From contig NC_010575.1 of the NCBI RefSeq assembly GCF_000165395.2, positions 1,721,001-1,785,000 on the forward strand: a stretch of 64,000 nt of DNA. The letters run 5' to 3'. Shown piece after piece: positions 20,784-31,775 of this stretch. The number at the start of each line of letters is the position of its first letter. Position 1 is the first letter of the stretch. Below the pieces are notes generated by a model. That model was not told the origin of the DNA. It saw nothing but the letters and a program-made list of their open reading frames with translations, and searched no databases. Position numbers and translations under genes: made by a program. The stretch is from Babesia bovis T2Bo (Eukaryota > Apicomplexa > Aconoidasida > Piroplasmida > Babesiidae).

Positions 20784-22926
20784 TCATCTCGGTTTGTTCC
20801 ATAGTTCCAGGTCCTGTAAGCACTGTCTAAGTAGATTCGCTGCCTTAACGTGCCGGAGGAATATTGAGAGGGGATCTGATGTATCCACTGAATCAAGCTC
20901 ACCCAGAGGATCCTTAGATATGTCAGTTGAACAACCACTTTCCAAGTCACTAGGCCGAGACCACTCCTCCCGAAACACCTCAGTATGCCTTGGTGTTGCA
21001 ACTGCCATCTCGCTTTCTACTAGCGTTGTGACCATATTGTATCCTGCTTCTAGATGAAACCATATTTCATCCACTATGCGTGGCATTTCATCAGCATTAT
21101 GTTCCTTTAACATGTTTACGCCGTTCTTAACCACGCAACACATGAGGCGTAATACAGGAAGTCTAAGAGTAACTTCACCAACCCAACGCGTTGCTACATT
21201 TAGCGACTGTAGGATAGTTAAACTGGCAACGAAACGTTCCAGTGGTGAAGTGGGATTAATCTGTGAGTGCCTTATGACATTTAGCAGCAGCTTCAGTTTC
21301 GTATCACTCTTCGGAAGCTCACATACGGCCAATCGAATAAATTCGGCCATTATAATATTCAGCAGATAGTCATTGTCCGAAATATCCATATTTTCCGATA
21401 GAGAATCGTTACTTTCATCGCCAAAAACATAGTGGTCCCATGCTTGCATGGATGTAAATATGGATAACGAAGTATCAATGGGTTCGCAACTGCTTGCGTA
21501 ATCTGAACTCTGTTTAGTGCAATGACACAGATGCTCCAGCACATTACGGGGGATAAATGGGCATTGCAGAAGTAATAAAATATATCGCTTCAATGGTCCC
21601 TTACCCATTGAGCATAGGTGGTGTACCAATAGGAAGTAAGATAGTCTACGAGACTCTGTCACGTCATTTGTACAGTCATCGCGCGAAATGGGAGCGCCAA
21701 AAAACTCGCTTTTGTTCCTTGCGTATATACTCATAAGCCCGCTATGCATTAGCAGCTGTTGGTATATTTTGTAAAGGATGGAAATATCCTGCAATTCCTG
21801 TGGTAGGGTTACTGGTACAAGGGCAGTTACTTCCCACTCCACAGCTGACAGCAGTGAGCCTAACAATGGAAAGAGACAGTGGGCTAACATATGTTGCGTC
21901 AGCGCCTAAATGAGTATTTATATGGCTAACTGAGAACCCACCTCAGAGATCTCTGGGTTTCCGAGATCCAGAATATCCTGCAAAAACTGGAATGCGTCAT
22001 CACATTGTACTATAGCTGTGTCAATGTAACCTGATTTATCGGTCAACTCATTGGAATCAACGTGAAGGTGCCTATCAAGTCTACGCCAAGTGTGTCTCAG
22101 GAAGCCCGTGAGTTGCATGATTACTCGTGACTGGGATACCACATAGAGGTTAACTGACGGGTCGTTTACTGTAACAGGTGAATATGCAAATCAATGAACC
22201 TACACCTTAGAATACTCAAAACAATAGTCATTGCATGGGCACGCTTGATACTGTCACTGCTAGACAGAAACTTCAGGGCTCCCTCCAACAGCGGGAAGTC
22301 AGTATTACCCTGGGTATACCATTAATATAATTTTAAACAATGGCTCACCTCGTGAAAGAAAAACTTGATGGTGGTACCATTAATCAAGCTGCTTAGGGTC
22401 TTTAATAAAGACACCGTCCAACTGCTAACTTCATCGGAAGCGTAAATGTTTCGGTTGGTAACTAAATTGTTCATGTAGTTGTTCGAAAGCATATAGTCTG
22501 TGTGGTACTATGAAAGAAGTTTTACTTAACCTACACAACATCCGTTCGTTGTTTATATTGTGTACCAGCATGGACAGCGTCTGCAGAAGTTGGATTCTCA
22601 CCACTTTTACTGGTGTCATTGGCAACTCAGCAGTAAGAAATTCCATCATACGGGACTCACAAAAGTACCTACATGTCTTTTTACTCCTCCTGTGTTAACC
22701 TACTCGAACATGACATCACAGTCATTTCTGTCTCCCCAAATTAGCAGCTCGGGTAGCTGTTTCAACGCAGCGACAACCTCTGGGCATGTTGCCTTTCTGG
22801 CTGCCTGCCGGTTGAGAGCATTGCGGTGAAGTGACCTATATACGTGATGTATTATAAGTGTCGTGTCTACCTCAATCTTTCAAGATTTGTCGTGATATCA
22901 TTCTCTGCGACTACATCTTCGTGCAT
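20784..22926 (-). CDS. CLEC16A/Gop-1-like FPL-domain protein
   Basis: Seven exons: 22926-22871, 22835-22704, 22668-22535, 22497-22349, 22309-22204, 22168-21942 and 21905-20784; introns 35-39 nt; total 1926 nt, about 641 residues. The spliced N-terminal 200 residues match the FPL domain of CLEC16A (ema, Gop-1, plant TT9): LKQLPELLIWGDRNDCDVMF, then EYFCESRMMEFLT, IQLLQTLSMLVHNINNE, LYYMLSNNYMNNLV, SSWTVSLLKTLSSLINGTTI and KFFFHEGNTDFPLLEGALKF. In the family these read ELLIWGDxxD, FFLE, VQLLQTLxIxxxNIxNE, LYYLLSNN, SFLKTLSxxLNxxT and FFxxxxxFPLYxEAxKF. Family members work in endosomal and autophagic trafficking and mitophagy. The C-terminal half is not recognisable. Splicing is strongly supported because each junction restores a family motif. 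It converges on the mtm-like gene and follows the DNAJC11-like gene on the same strand. Confidence 0.85.
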
Positions 22927-23095
22927 CCTTAAGTTTTCGTCGCTGCTGTATGCCACTTAAAACTACATACAGTCCATATGGCACGAGAACAGCTAGGAGG
23001 CACTCCCCATCCGCAATGTGCAGGATATCAGTCTCAAAATAGATCACGTAAGCTAGTCATTACACTAGAAAAATTACACATAACTTCATTTTACC

Positions 23096-24479
23096 CTAAT
23101 GTGTAGAGTCACCATGGACAAGTACCGCAAGGTTACCATCGGCATAAGGTCCCTTGATATAGGAGCCGTATACCCTATGTGTACGCATAGGAAGCTTGAA
23201 AGGTGTACCATCAGATATGGTTACTTCATGTACATCACCCTGTAAGGATATTGAACACGCACATAGACTATTTACCTTGAACAAATATAGAACGTAGAGC
23301 TGTGCATCCACCTCAAAGCATGGCATCAAATCCGACGTTGTCTGCGCATTTTGATTACTATTTAAACCGAGATACACCATTAACACGCATTTAACTTACT
23401 ATTTCTAGGGGATTATAGAATCCTGGTAGAAACGCATATGACATGGGACCACCTGAATTAACATTCAATGTACCCCGTGCACAAAGCAATTGCAATTGCA
23501 CTGTCACATCGATAAATGGCCCTTTAAGGTGCTGTTCAGTAATTGTTTCCATGGAGACAAGTTTGTTAGGTTCCTTGAGACTAAGGTCGCCATATATAGC
23601 CTTTTGTATGACCAGTCCTGGAGAATGCTAGAGATAAAAAACAAGACCTACCTCTAAGGCGGTACTCCTGTCCAACGGATGCGATATAGTTCATTTGGCG
23701 CTCATTGAGAAACTGCATGTATCTCTCCTTGAGGCCTTGTTGCAGAGCTGACATTTGCGCTTGAAGTTGGTCTCCAGTGGAGAATCCATTTTTTATATCA
23801 TATAACACTCGCTTATAATCGTCACAAAGAATTGTGTAGGCCATTTGCACATCATTTAGCAGCGAAGTAGCCGATTGATCCTGACATCTGAACTCTATGA
23901 TAGATAAACTCTCTGCACTCACTTGTCTGGATGTAGTATACGAGAAAAGTGATAGTACGCTTTGCGAACGTCTGACTGCGCACATGTTGGTTCCAGCTCT
24001 AGTATGTCGTATAGAGAAATATCATTACCATTTTGTAGTTTACACCTCCTTCGTTTATATTCCTCTAGGTTGTTAGACAGCTCTGCTGTGTCACTGGGCA
24101 AAGATTGCTCCATTCTTGGGATACCTACAGAGCCAATTATAATACACACTAATACTTAATGATTATACACACCCTGGAGCGCGATGTACTCCAAGGGTGG
24201 TTTTAACTCTATATTAGTTTCATCTACCAGTGCCAGCAACTCCCCACCCGAACACTCATTCCCCCTTTTCCCACCACGCTTGATTGCCAGTACCATTAGC
24301 ACCGAGAGTATCAGGCGCAGAGGCTCCACTACCTTAGTGGCAATGTAAGCCACCGTAAATTTGGCAACCCAACTGTCCATATCGGGGACCTGGAACTGCG
24401 TGACGTTAATTCGCTCTAGTAGATTCCTTAGGTCATCACTTGACACGTAGCCTTCAAATGTTAATATGTTCATCAGCAT
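23096..24479 (-). CDS. DNAJC11-like J-protein, apparently fused to a FAM210-like exon
   Basis: Core gene in five exons from the ATG at 24113: 24113-23923, 23887-23652, 23617-23400, 23341-23276 and 23239-23096 (284 residues). J-domain: ISLYDILELEPTCAQSDVRK, then AYYHFSRILHPDK (HPD present) and MAYTILCDDYKRVLYD. The C-terminal half matches the DUF3395 region of DNAJC11, a mitochondrial outer-membrane and cristae factor: GLVIQKAIYGDL, GPFIDVTVQLQLLC, YAFLPGFYNPLEI and DVHEVTISDGTPFKLP. An upstream exon 24479-24173 carries copy B of the FAM210-like exon. A donor at 24172 and acceptor at 24125 (48-nt intron) join it in frame: ALQG to IPRMEQSLPSD. The fused product would be 390 residues, with membrane helix or helices before the J-domain. 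If unspliced, the upstream frame ends VYNH at 24156. The J-protein part is secure; the fusion is inference. Confidence 0.8.
24261..24478 (-). repeat. Inverted duplicate, copy B (218 bp, FAM210-like exon)
   Basis: Second copy of the FAM210-like last exon, opposite strand to 17043-17260, 9 mismatches in 218 bp. Upstream sequence (24480-24740) shows no trace of exon 1 or 2 of copy A, so the copy is 5'-truncated. Downstream it runs into 88 bp of open frame unrelated to copy A, up to the splice donor at 24172. Confidence 0.95.
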
Positions 24480-24740
24480 TAGGGCTATATAACAATCCCA
24501 TAAAGAGTTAATGTCTACCAGATATTAAGGTACGGTACGTAGCATATGTTATGGTTGTTGTTTGCCAATGCTCGCTCTTTGGGCGGAGCATTATGGGAAT
24601 AGACATTGCTACGTAAATTCATTTTCTAGCGATCATATGTCAATTTCAGCCTATTAATCTGTTAAATGGTGCGCCACCAGATGGGACAATGCGATGCTAC
24701 CGTTTGTAGCGCTCGTTATTCCTGGACAACAAGACTGTTT

Positions 24741-25250
24741 TTATGGGTATTGACTCTGATTAACGTAATACACCGCTTTAACACGCCTCCACACCAGAGC
24801 GCAGTTGTCTTGGATACCCGCAACATGTTCGGTACGATAGCGCCAGAGATCCTCACGTAGCAGTTCTTCCCGAGGTTCTGGTAGCACGTTGACCAAGCGT
24901 ATGTTCCTTACAACATCATGGGTATATTTTACCCTGCCATGAGCCGTGGCGAACAGTGTAGTTGTCTTAGAAGATACTCCTACATTCTCCCCTGGATATA
25001 GCTTAAAGTGCCTGTTCCGAGTCACACCGGGATTTTGTGCTATTGGTTTTCTTTGTTTCACCAATACATCTCCTGGTTTTACATATTCAGCTGCTAGGCG
25101 CTTTATACCGATATGTGCCTTTTGCGTCTGACCTGTAGGCGATGCTCGCGCTGGACGTCGATAGGCAGATACTTTCACCGTTTTGTTCCTACATTGCACA
25201 AAGCAGTAAGCGGCACTGCCTATCGTAGCACAGATCTTCGGCAGTTGCAT
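24741..25250 (-). CDS. Organellar ribosomal protein bL27
   Basis: Nucleus-encoded large-subunit ribosomal protein of bacterial type, 169 residues, single exon. The core motif is clear: IGIKRLAAEYVKPGDVLVKQ, then RNRHFKLYPGENVGVSSKTT and TLFATAHGRVKYTHD, matching bL27 (KxFGGQxVxxGxILVRQRGT..HPGxNVGxGxDxTLFAxxxGxVKF). About 45 residues precede the core (a likely targeting segment; hydrophobic patch near residues 8-18) and a 65-residue extension rich in Arg and Glu follows it, typical of mitochondrial ribosomal proteins in this phylum. The canonical bacterial N-terminal GSxxNGRDSxxKRLGVK stretch is not retained. Mitochondrial use is more likely than apicoplast, but the sequence alone does not decide. 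Its start codon is about 540 bp from the divergent pinin-like gene. Confidence 0.88.
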   Translation of the reverse strand: MQLPKICATIGSAAYCFVQCRNKTVKVSAYRRPARASPTGQTQKAHIGIKRLAAEYVKPGDVLVKQRKPIAQNPGVTRNRHFKLYPGENVGVSSKTTTLFATAHGRVKYTHDVVRNIRLVNVLPEPREELLREDLWRYRTEHVAGIQDNCALVWRRVKAVYYVNQSQYP

Positions 25251-25285
25251 TCTTGTGACCGGTGATTATAACTGGTGGTACTTTT

Positions 25286-25477
25286 CTATTCCGCTAATAG
25301 TTCATTAGTACCAATATTGTCCCCTTCGTACTGGTTCACGACTACTAGTGGTTTCTTAGAAACCAATGTACCACGGGAGTGACTCTTGTTGGTAATTTTA
25401 GATGTTTTTGTATTTTGAGCAGTGTCACATCTTCTCCATCTAAGGCATGAAAATCTATATTCTTGGGTCATAATCAT
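25286..25477 (-). CDS. Possible small protein, 63 aa
   Basis: Short frame ending SKKPLVVVNQYEGDNIGTNE then LLAE and stop. No recognised domain, no clear upstream exon. It lies between bL27 (35 bp from its start) and the pinin-like gene. It could be chance or the 5' UTR of bL27. Listed for completeness only. Confidence 0.15.
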   Translation of the reverse strand: MIMTQEYRFSCLRWRRCDTAQNTKTSKITNKSHSRGTLVSKKPLVVVNQYEGDNIGTNELLAE

Positions 25478-25791
25478 TACGTTTAAACCGCAACACTAGT
25501 ACAATGGATCACGAGGCATATGGTATTCACTGTAAAAGTGGCAGAGATATGTTGCCGATAGGAAGAGACAATTTGCCTCGGAGTGGTATACTAAAAATGG
25601 CACGTACAACACTTCTATACTGCCTTGGAAGATGAATTGAATATCTCTCATGTGATGTGTAAGTATATAGCGTTCTAATGGTGGCACCACCAAAGCGTCT
25701 AAACACATCCCATAAACACTTATTTGTACCTCCTGGAAGATATCAACGGGTTAACTTCGTAGTACCGTTGGTCTTCTACACATTCGTTAAA

Positions 25792-26511
25792 ATGTTAGTT
25801 CAAAATGAGATTCATTCGTTGCGACGTAAAAGAGCATTACTCCAGTCTCGCTGTAGAAGGCTGGAAAATCGGCTTGCCACAGCAAACTCTTCTGGAGCAC
25901 ATGAGGAGGCATCTACTGCACCACGTAGTATTACAATGCACGATAATGTAGAGGATCAGGACATATCTAAAGAAGAACCACCTACAAATCGGCCTAGGGT
26001 CAGCACCGACGGCCGTTTTTTAAGGGCTACTCTGCTAGGTCACCTCCAGAAGGCACAGCGTGATTTGGCATCGGAACGTGATAATCCGGAGGTTAGTACA
26101 ATTACATTCATAAAGATCTTTGTCCAGACTCAGCGTAGAATGGCTGCACTGGAACATGTAGATGCTAAGGTTGCCAACCAGGAGCGCCAACGTATGGAAG
26201 CCGTTATGGAAGAGATGAATCAGAAACTAACTGATACAAAGAACCTTTTATCTACGGTAGAGGAGGAACTATCCCAGAAGCAGTCCCAACTAATGGTATG
26301 TCTACTTTGTCTTGCCTAATTGACACTCCAGGGATCGGTATTGACCAATCACTACAGCCATATGGCCAAATTCATCGCCACTAAGACGCAACCGACTCTT
26401 TGGTGGATGCCAGGAAAGGAGTCTGAAGCTTTAGAGCCGTTGCGACGTTCGACCTCCCAATTCGTTGGTCACAAGCTTGAGGACATTAAAACGCGTCTGG
26501 GACAGTGCTAG
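25792..26511 (+). CDS. Pinin/SDK/memA-like nuclear protein
   Basis: Two exons, 25792-26295 and 26332-26511, 36-nt intron. The N-terminus is a coiled coil (NEIHSLRRKRALLQSRCRRL). After a Ser/Asp/Glu linker comes DGRFLRATLLGHLQKAQRDL, matching the pinin RMFGxLLGTLQxFxxE motif, a long charged helix (RQRMEAVMEEMNQKLTDTKN), and, across the intron, HYSHMAKFIATKTQPTLWWM followed by PGKESEA, matching the H..LxxFIxTKxxPxIxxxP block of the pinin_SDK_memA domain. Pinin is a splicing-associated, exon-junction-complex periphery protein in the nucleus, which fits the RNPS1-like and SPF30-like genes elsewhere in the window. An in-frame ATG 38 codons earlier (25678) would add a hydrophobic, Val/Phe-rich stretch not typical of pinin, so the later ATG is chosen. 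Confidence 0.8.
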
Positions 26512-27014
26512 TCTAATTTGTAGATTATATCTATTGATGCATTTAAGATAATATGAATCTGTAACTGAGCACATTCATTCATTGCCAGAATAGTATAGTT
26601 TTATAGATGCTTATGATGGACCTCGCAATTAGATTCATTGACATTATCACACAATGTATTCATAAAATCTTTACCAAACTGATACACTACAGATTAGTAT
26701 ACTATACATCTTATATTGCCAAGTGGTGCCATGAAAACTACGATTTAAGCATCATTTCGTCGTTGCAGATGTCCCAATCAGTTGTGATTTTGAGGTTCCG
26801 GTTTAGGGTTACACATTGTTACTAGCGGTTCGTTTATATCAAATCAAACAACGTTAAAGTGTTATTATGCCTTTTTGGTTGCGGAGAATTCATTTTGGCG
26901 TGCTCATTCCCACGTTACACATTCTAAACAGTGTTGACTGAAATATTGTTTCATTACCACACACTTGTATTTTAATATCGCAATGATACTATAAATTCGC
27001 ATTATATCCATTCG
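26512..27014. other. Gene-free intergenic stretch
   Basis: 503 bp between two plus-strand genes. A 72-codon frame (26607-26825) has no recognisable content. Presumably 3' UTR plus promoter; no repeat or RNA gene recognised. Confidence 0.55.
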
Positions 27015-30000
27015 ATGGGAGGATATAGCATGGATAATTCTGCATCTCGGTTTGCGGATCCTCTGAAGGATTATGGCTTCGATCCATCAAGTTTGTTACA
27101 TCCTGCTAAGGACAAGGAAAATAAGCTAGATGACGATTCTCTGGCGATTCTAAACTACTTTTCAGAGCATTCCAGTGGGCTGAATCTATTTCCTACTGAA
27201 TTGTTTGATGTAGACAGTACTCCTGGTACATCACGTTCTCGTCGTTTGGACTGGTTGCATGATTTCCACGGTGACCATGGTAAGGAATCGGATCCTGACA
27301 CAAGCGAAGATGTGCATCCGGATGATTTATTTGATGGTATGTTGTCAGCATTACAATCTCATTACCCATAGGCGCCGAACTCGGTAGACGCTTGACATTT
27401 TATATGCATGGTAATGCCTCTCCTACGGAACAATCTTATGGTAGTTGGGAGCTTCCTCACAGTCACCCTGTGCGCCCATCTCTATTAAGTCCAGATGATG
27501 AAGGCTTTGAGTTGAATACAAATTGGTACGAGCGCCTCCAGCTTGCATATCGCTCGGCATTACCTCGTAACAAGAAGCATAAATCTTTGTACGTTTTGGG
27601 TAGTGACGAGGAGCATGAGTTATTATTGTAAGTTTTCTTAATCTGTGTATAACCTTGGTTTACAGGGAGCTCGGTCGTTTTAGTAAATCTGCTTGTCTTG
27701 GTGCCACTTCATTGGTCTACACAATGTTGCATAACGGCATGAAATCATGCCCTCCTGATTATATTGAGATAACCAAATCAAGTTCACCTTTGATATACCA
27801 ATTTTATCACAAGAAGTTCCCTCATGGTACGTTGCGTTGTGTTTCCTTACAGAATTTACAGATCGTCAATTTGTACATGATGGTATTGTCTATACATTAG
27901 TGCTAGGTCGACTAAACTGTAATTTGGGCGTGACCTATACCATGGCTAAGAAGATGTATTCTAATGACCACAAGGGTAAACAAGCTTTATGCGAAGCACT
28001 TTACCATCGTGGCTCTTACGGCCATTTTGCCATCCCAACTCAGTGCGTTGTTGATTACGTGGGAATAAGGGTAGTTGCTGAGCCATTGGTTCCGTTATAT
28101 AAATCTACGCCTAGTGACTTTGTGACTGAGTTGCTTCGTAACTATCGTTCTGCTAGTGGTGACGCTGCCATTGACATTTCATCATCCCTGTTAGAGCATC
28201 CGGAGATATATGAGTCATTGAGGAGTTTATCGTCGTATTTACATTTATGTTCGTTACCTATACCCTTCGAGGCATCTGACATTTGTGGCTTTACGTGTTC
28301 CATATCTGGGACACCTACAGGATTGGTTTGCGAGCACTCTGGAGCTAATTTGCAACGTTGTGATAACAACCTTCATATTCGGCAGTGTCATGAAGTCCTT
28401 CCTCCTATTTTACAGGGCCATTCAGTGTACGATCCATTATTTTCTATGCGCTTTCGTCCAGAGTTTTGTTATACTTTTGATGGTGCATTGAGATCTACTG
28501 TGCGTTCCGCTGCTATCTTTAGTGATCAGCGTGATGATGGTCATATTGAGGATGCATTCCGTAAACTTCAGGTTATACTGGAAGATTGTGTCAGTCATTG
28601 TGATGAATTATTTGATTCATGGGATTTGCGTGAAACGTTTCATTCCTTTGGTGTTAACATGCGTTATTTAGGCATGGCATATGAGTGTGCTGTGTATGCT
28701 GGTCTTAAGAATTTACTTGCTAGTGACATGGTTTCGCGTGCAGTTAAGCACTTATGGGATCTACAGTTGCAGTCCATATTCAACAGTGGTACTATTGACC
28801 TAGAGAATGTAATGAGGTAAGTTATTAGCCATATACCTAATTTTGATTAGGCGCTTATTACGTTTAATTAATGACACTTTTGGTCTTTTACCGGATTCAT
28901 CTGATTTTTGGTCTCAGAGTGTTATTCCTGAGGTTGCTCGGCATTTTAATTTGGTTGACCTAGAGGGCATATCATATCGTCTGTTGCCTCACTTATTGCT
29001 GAAGAGTTCTTTAGAGTTTCATTTAGGGATTTTAATCCCACCTCCTAAGGGTGGCCATACTTATCGCAGTCCCATTATATTTCATGATTTCAATCGCATA
29101 CAGATGCCGGAATCACTTGTCAAGAACAGGGTTCCATATAGCATCTCTAATACTGTTGACAACACATATTATCCTCTGGCTTCATCACGTTCCTTTGTAT
29201 CGCCACCTCAGACTTTTTGCAACCTGTTACTCAATGTGTTATTTCCCAAGGTCAACACCGTGCGCCCTTATCGCGAGTTACAGATTTTACAGGCCGCATC
29301 TAAGTTATATAAAGGACATACCGCTTCAATTGGCCCGGCAACATTGATTAGAGCAACTACGTGGGAGTTGGGATTATCTAAGCAATTGGAATGTCGTTTG
29401 GTCGGTAACGGATATCCTTGTGACCCGGCGTGCATCTACAGCGCTAAATTATCATGTGTCAATTATCAACAGTCTCTTACTGGCGTGAATCTATTTTGCT
29501 TAACTGAGACCTTAGTCCAGCTTGATGTGCTAAAGCGTGTGAAGTTGATCCTTTTGATGGGTCACGAGTATATGCGTCATCGATACTACTCTGAGGCATT
29601 AGAATGTGCAGATTATGTTTTGCGCCATGCACCTCCTCTTTGTGCAAAACGTCTTGAAGCGCGTCTTTTGGCTTTACAATGTTACTGTTTAACAGGTTCA
29701 TCTGATAAGAGTAATGAGTGTTACAACGAGTTGAATAAAGACATTAGTTTTTATGAAGGTTGTATAGGTCTGCTATCATTGCAGTTGATTGTCTTCATGT
29801 CCATCTATGCATGGTTAAAACGTGATTTCGAGTTATGCGCATCTTTTACGTCACGTTGCCGTGACGCCATGCTTAGTATTTCTGGAATGGTCAAGTATGA
29901 ATGGCTTCCTGTAGCTATAACCTCATTACAGGGCCACTGTGAAGTCGCACTTGGTAACGGCGTGGCTGCTATTAAGGCACAGCGTGAGGCTGTACGACTA

Positions 30001-31295
30001 TGCAACGTTTCCGGTATGCCAAGGTTTACTCTGTGCAACCAGACCTGGTTATTTGTGGAGTGCTTACTTCGCAACGACTCTTATGAGGAAGGATGCCCAC
30101 TGTCTATGGAGTTGGTACCTATATTAGAGGCTGAATTTGGGTCTTTATCGATCGAGTGCTTACGTGGCTTATATGTTTCTGCATGGTCTAATCAACAGGT
30201 TGGATGTGGCCATTTACTTCATCCACTGCTCTACCTTTGCAGTGCCGACCGGGTTCACGAGGCTTATGTGAGTTAATCGACATAATTTGCACATTATTCT
30301 ACAGAATCAAATTGCTGGCATCCAGGGTTCTCTAGTGCTAGAGGAATTTGTGATTGCTGATATTTGTTCATCTCGAAGTCAACATCGTAGTGACGCTTTG
30401 GACCTTTACAAATCGTTGTATGAGCGTCTAGGTGTGCTAATCCAGAGGACTCGCCATGAGATAATTGCCTATATAAAATCGGTATATCCACTATCTGATA
30501 CATCTTCTCTCAGGGATTTATCTCGTTTCAATCTGGTCTCCATATCATCGACGCTGCCTGATCTTAATATCCATGATGACGATCTCTTGGGGGAGATGGT
30601 GGCTGATTGCGAGCGCTACCACCAGAAGTTGTTACTAGTGATTCGTAACTTGTTAAGTCTGAAATTGCTGTCTCTCAGCAGCTCTCAAGCCATGTTAATA
30701 GCCCGTCGTCTATACAACGCTTACGTTTGCCAGGTATCTGATGACTACGTCTTTAAGTTATGTGTTGGTGACAATGAATTGGACGTTTACAAACACGATA
30801 TGGATAATCATAACATCACCAGCGGCTCCAACATAGGGTCACTTTATGGAAGTGGAGTCGATCGTCAACCGGAGCGCTTCAACGCTTCAGTATCCATACG
30901 ACAGAACAGTGTACCTCACCGTGGCCACGAACTACGTTCAATTGAGGAATTGTTGCTGAAACCTGCATCAACCCCTATCGGTACAATTTGCGAAATTTGT
31001 GCAACTAACTTGGAAGGCAGTAGCAATACTCCTTCGGAATGGTAGGTATTTTTAGAATGAATATATTCCATATAGGTTTGACAAGCTATTTGACCTTGAT
31101 CCACTATGCAAAGTTGTTATTGAAAATTCATTCAGTCTTATTTTGGATGTATTACGTCACATGTTAACTCCCAGCAAGCGTTTGGTTCTCCTGGGCCACG
31201 TTGCCAGTATAAGCGGGGTCGAGGTTGACATTACAACTACATTCCAGGAGCTTCGCTCTGCTCTGGAGCGCGCGATCATAAATCGGGCGTTATAA
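27015..31295 (+). CDS. CLU/TIF31-like protein (clustered mitochondria homologue)
   Basis: Seven exons: 27015-27336, 27372-27627, 27666-27826, 27862-28816 (acceptor could also be 27852), 28851-30267, 30305-31041 and 31076-31295; about 1355 residues. Exons 3-4 give the CLU domain: VYTMLHNGMKSCPPDYIEIT, KKFPH then DRQFVHDGIVYTLVLG, and AIPTQCVVDYVGIRVVAEPL, corresponding to the family PLxxLxxYxGxRVxxxxxxP. The middle is the eIF3-associated p135-like region. A helical stretch follows (YYSEALECADYVLRHAPPLC, CEVALGNGVAAIKAQREAVR) that resembles the TPR array of CLU proteins. Family members bind mRNAs for mitochondrial proteins and keep mitochondria distributed. The first ATG (27015) and a second five codons later are both possible. 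The N-terminal ubiquitin-like part of other CLU proteins is not evident; the acidic N-terminus (SDPDTSEDVHPDDL) looks disordered. Confidence 0.72.
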
Positions 31296-31775
31296 AATTT
31301 ATCTAGCAAATCGCAAGCTTTCAGACACGTTCTTATCTAACTAGGCCTATTACGTTCGCGATCTACAGAATATGCACATAAGATCTGAGTAAATAGCTTC
31401 CCTATCACAGGAATAATTTGGTATCTCTTCTACAGAATATACAGTTGTCCGCTATCTAGAATCTAATCATATCCTGACGTGGAATCTATATACACTTAGC
31501 GATACATATTGCATTGATAAACTGTGATGGCATAACTTCTGTGGCATTTGTCTCTATTTGAAATGAAAACTATTTATAATTTTAAAAATAAGTCTAAACA
31601 AAGTCGATGTGTAGATGTTTCTGGATATGCACTGTGTCCTTCCGTTGTCCCGTGATGACGAACTTTTAACTTCATTGTGACTCAAGACATGATTTGAGGA
31701 TTATATCTTTCCTATGATGCGAACATTGGCCAGTACAGTTGCGATGGTACTGTTTCTGTCCAATGTGTACGTAGG
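31296..31775. other. Intergenic stretch, possible extra 5' exon of the channel gene
   Basis: 480 bp. Near its 3' end an ATG at 31714 opens a frame with a signal-like start (MMRTLASTVAMVLFLSN). A 29-nt GT-AG segment (31771-31799) would join it in frame to the channel gene at VIDSYVAAV. That intron is shorter than the usual 33-41 nt here, so I kept the start at 31776. Nothing else recognised. Confidence 0.4.

Noticed and set aside
22498..22534. A 27-nt intron in the CLEC16A-like gene
   Set aside because: The acceptor ten bases further on gives a 37-nt intron and restores the family motif LYYxLSNN.
27827..27852. A 26-nt intron in the CLU-like gene
   Set aside because: A 35-nt intron ending at 27861 is equally in frame and has the usual length for this window, so an ultra-short intron is not needed.
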